A stretch of DNA of 64,000 nucleotides from Chaunax sp. Z400. Taxonomy: Eukaryota > Chordata > Actinopteri > Lophiiformes > Chaunacidae. The notes under the pieces are model-generated. The model was not told where the DNA came from. It worked only from the letters and a program-made list of their open reading frames with translations, and did no database searches. Every line of letters starts with the position of its first letter. The stretch's first letter is position 1. Shown here piece after piece: positions 63,573 to 64,000 of this stretch. The translations under genes were made by a program, and so were the position numbers. Location: assembly GCA_037577475.1 (NCBI GenBank), contig CM075197.1, forward strand, positions 23,104,650 through 23,168,649, given 5' to 3'.

Positions 63573-64000
63573 GGTTTTTATTATAAACAGTACTTAAAGG
63601 TGTAGGTGGTTCCTTAGCTGTTCCCTGTTTTAGGAAGAAAACAGCCACACATGTGAGCTTGAGTCACTTGACTTGGATTCCAGTCAAGACTAAATGGAGA
63701 TTATGGGGATTTCCAACTTGAAGAAACTAGAAATTCAGGTTTTCAATAGTGACTCTACATATTTCCATCACGGGATGGTTCAGGCCTACTGTCAGATCCA
63801 CTTGAGTGACCTAGTTTGATTGCACTTGCTCTGTTTTGTTGTTATTTTTATTTAGATATAGTACATTCTCTGGCCTCAAAGGGCTTTGAAATCTGCACAG
63901 CATACAGCAGACTCTAGATCTACATCCTTAATCCAGCTACAACTCCCTTCCATCTACCCTTCCCTGGTACATCAGGACTTGATGAGGACTAGAATTAGGT
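63573..64000. other. Sequence downstream of kat2a
   Basis: No gene, repeat or RNA recognised in the last 430 bases. Confidence 0.5.

Overview
The window is a stretch of a bony-fish chromosome, probably from a spiny-rayed (percomorph-type) teleost. Genes are split into many short exons by GT-AG introns. The DNA is AT-rich, with long (TG)n tracts and scattered teleost-type repeats (Rex3-like, L2-like, several MITE-like families). The gene content hcrt - kcnh4 - rab5c - kat2a matches human 17q21.2 (HCRT, KCNH4, RAB5C, KAT2A). I cannot name the species.

Layout, all genes on the + strand. (1) 2802-19273: the 3' part of a gene I do not recognise. It has four exons separated by introns of 3-7 kb and encodes a helical region followed by a Gln/His/Pro-rich tail. 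Its 3' end is ambiguous: the frame stays open after the first TGA and ends in a PDZ-ligand-like -ETRV. (2) 22618-24570: hcrt (prepro-orexin), two exons, with a TATA box, three possible in-frame ATGs and two amidated-peptide cassettes. (3) 27252-44336: kcnh4 (Elk-type voltage-gated K+ channel), 16 coding exons reconstructed in phase, 1195 codons. (4) about 45030-55181: rab5c, a 5'UTR exon near 45.1 kb, a 6.2 kb intron and five coding exons (220 aa). (5) 56480-61816: kat2a (GCN5 acetyltransferase), 18 coding exons (797 aa), with 3'UTR to about 63.57 kb.

How the genes relate: the four recognised genes do not form a pathway. They are a conserved syntenic block holding a hypothalamic neuropeptide, a neuronal K+ channel, an early-endosome GTPase and a chromatin acetyltransferase. 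The gap between rab5c and kat2a holds two CTCF-like motifs, a possible insulator. Transposon remnants lie mainly in introns and in the gaps around hcrt. Several sit close to kcnh4 splice sites, notably a repeat ending about 30 bp before exon 7 and a 358-bp inverted-repeat element about 160 bp before exon 13.

Exon boundaries were set by eye from reading frame, GT/AG sites and family knowledge. No alignment or transcript evidence was available. I found no clearly undescribed multi-gene system. The strongest unusual signal is the alternative C-terminus of the first gene.
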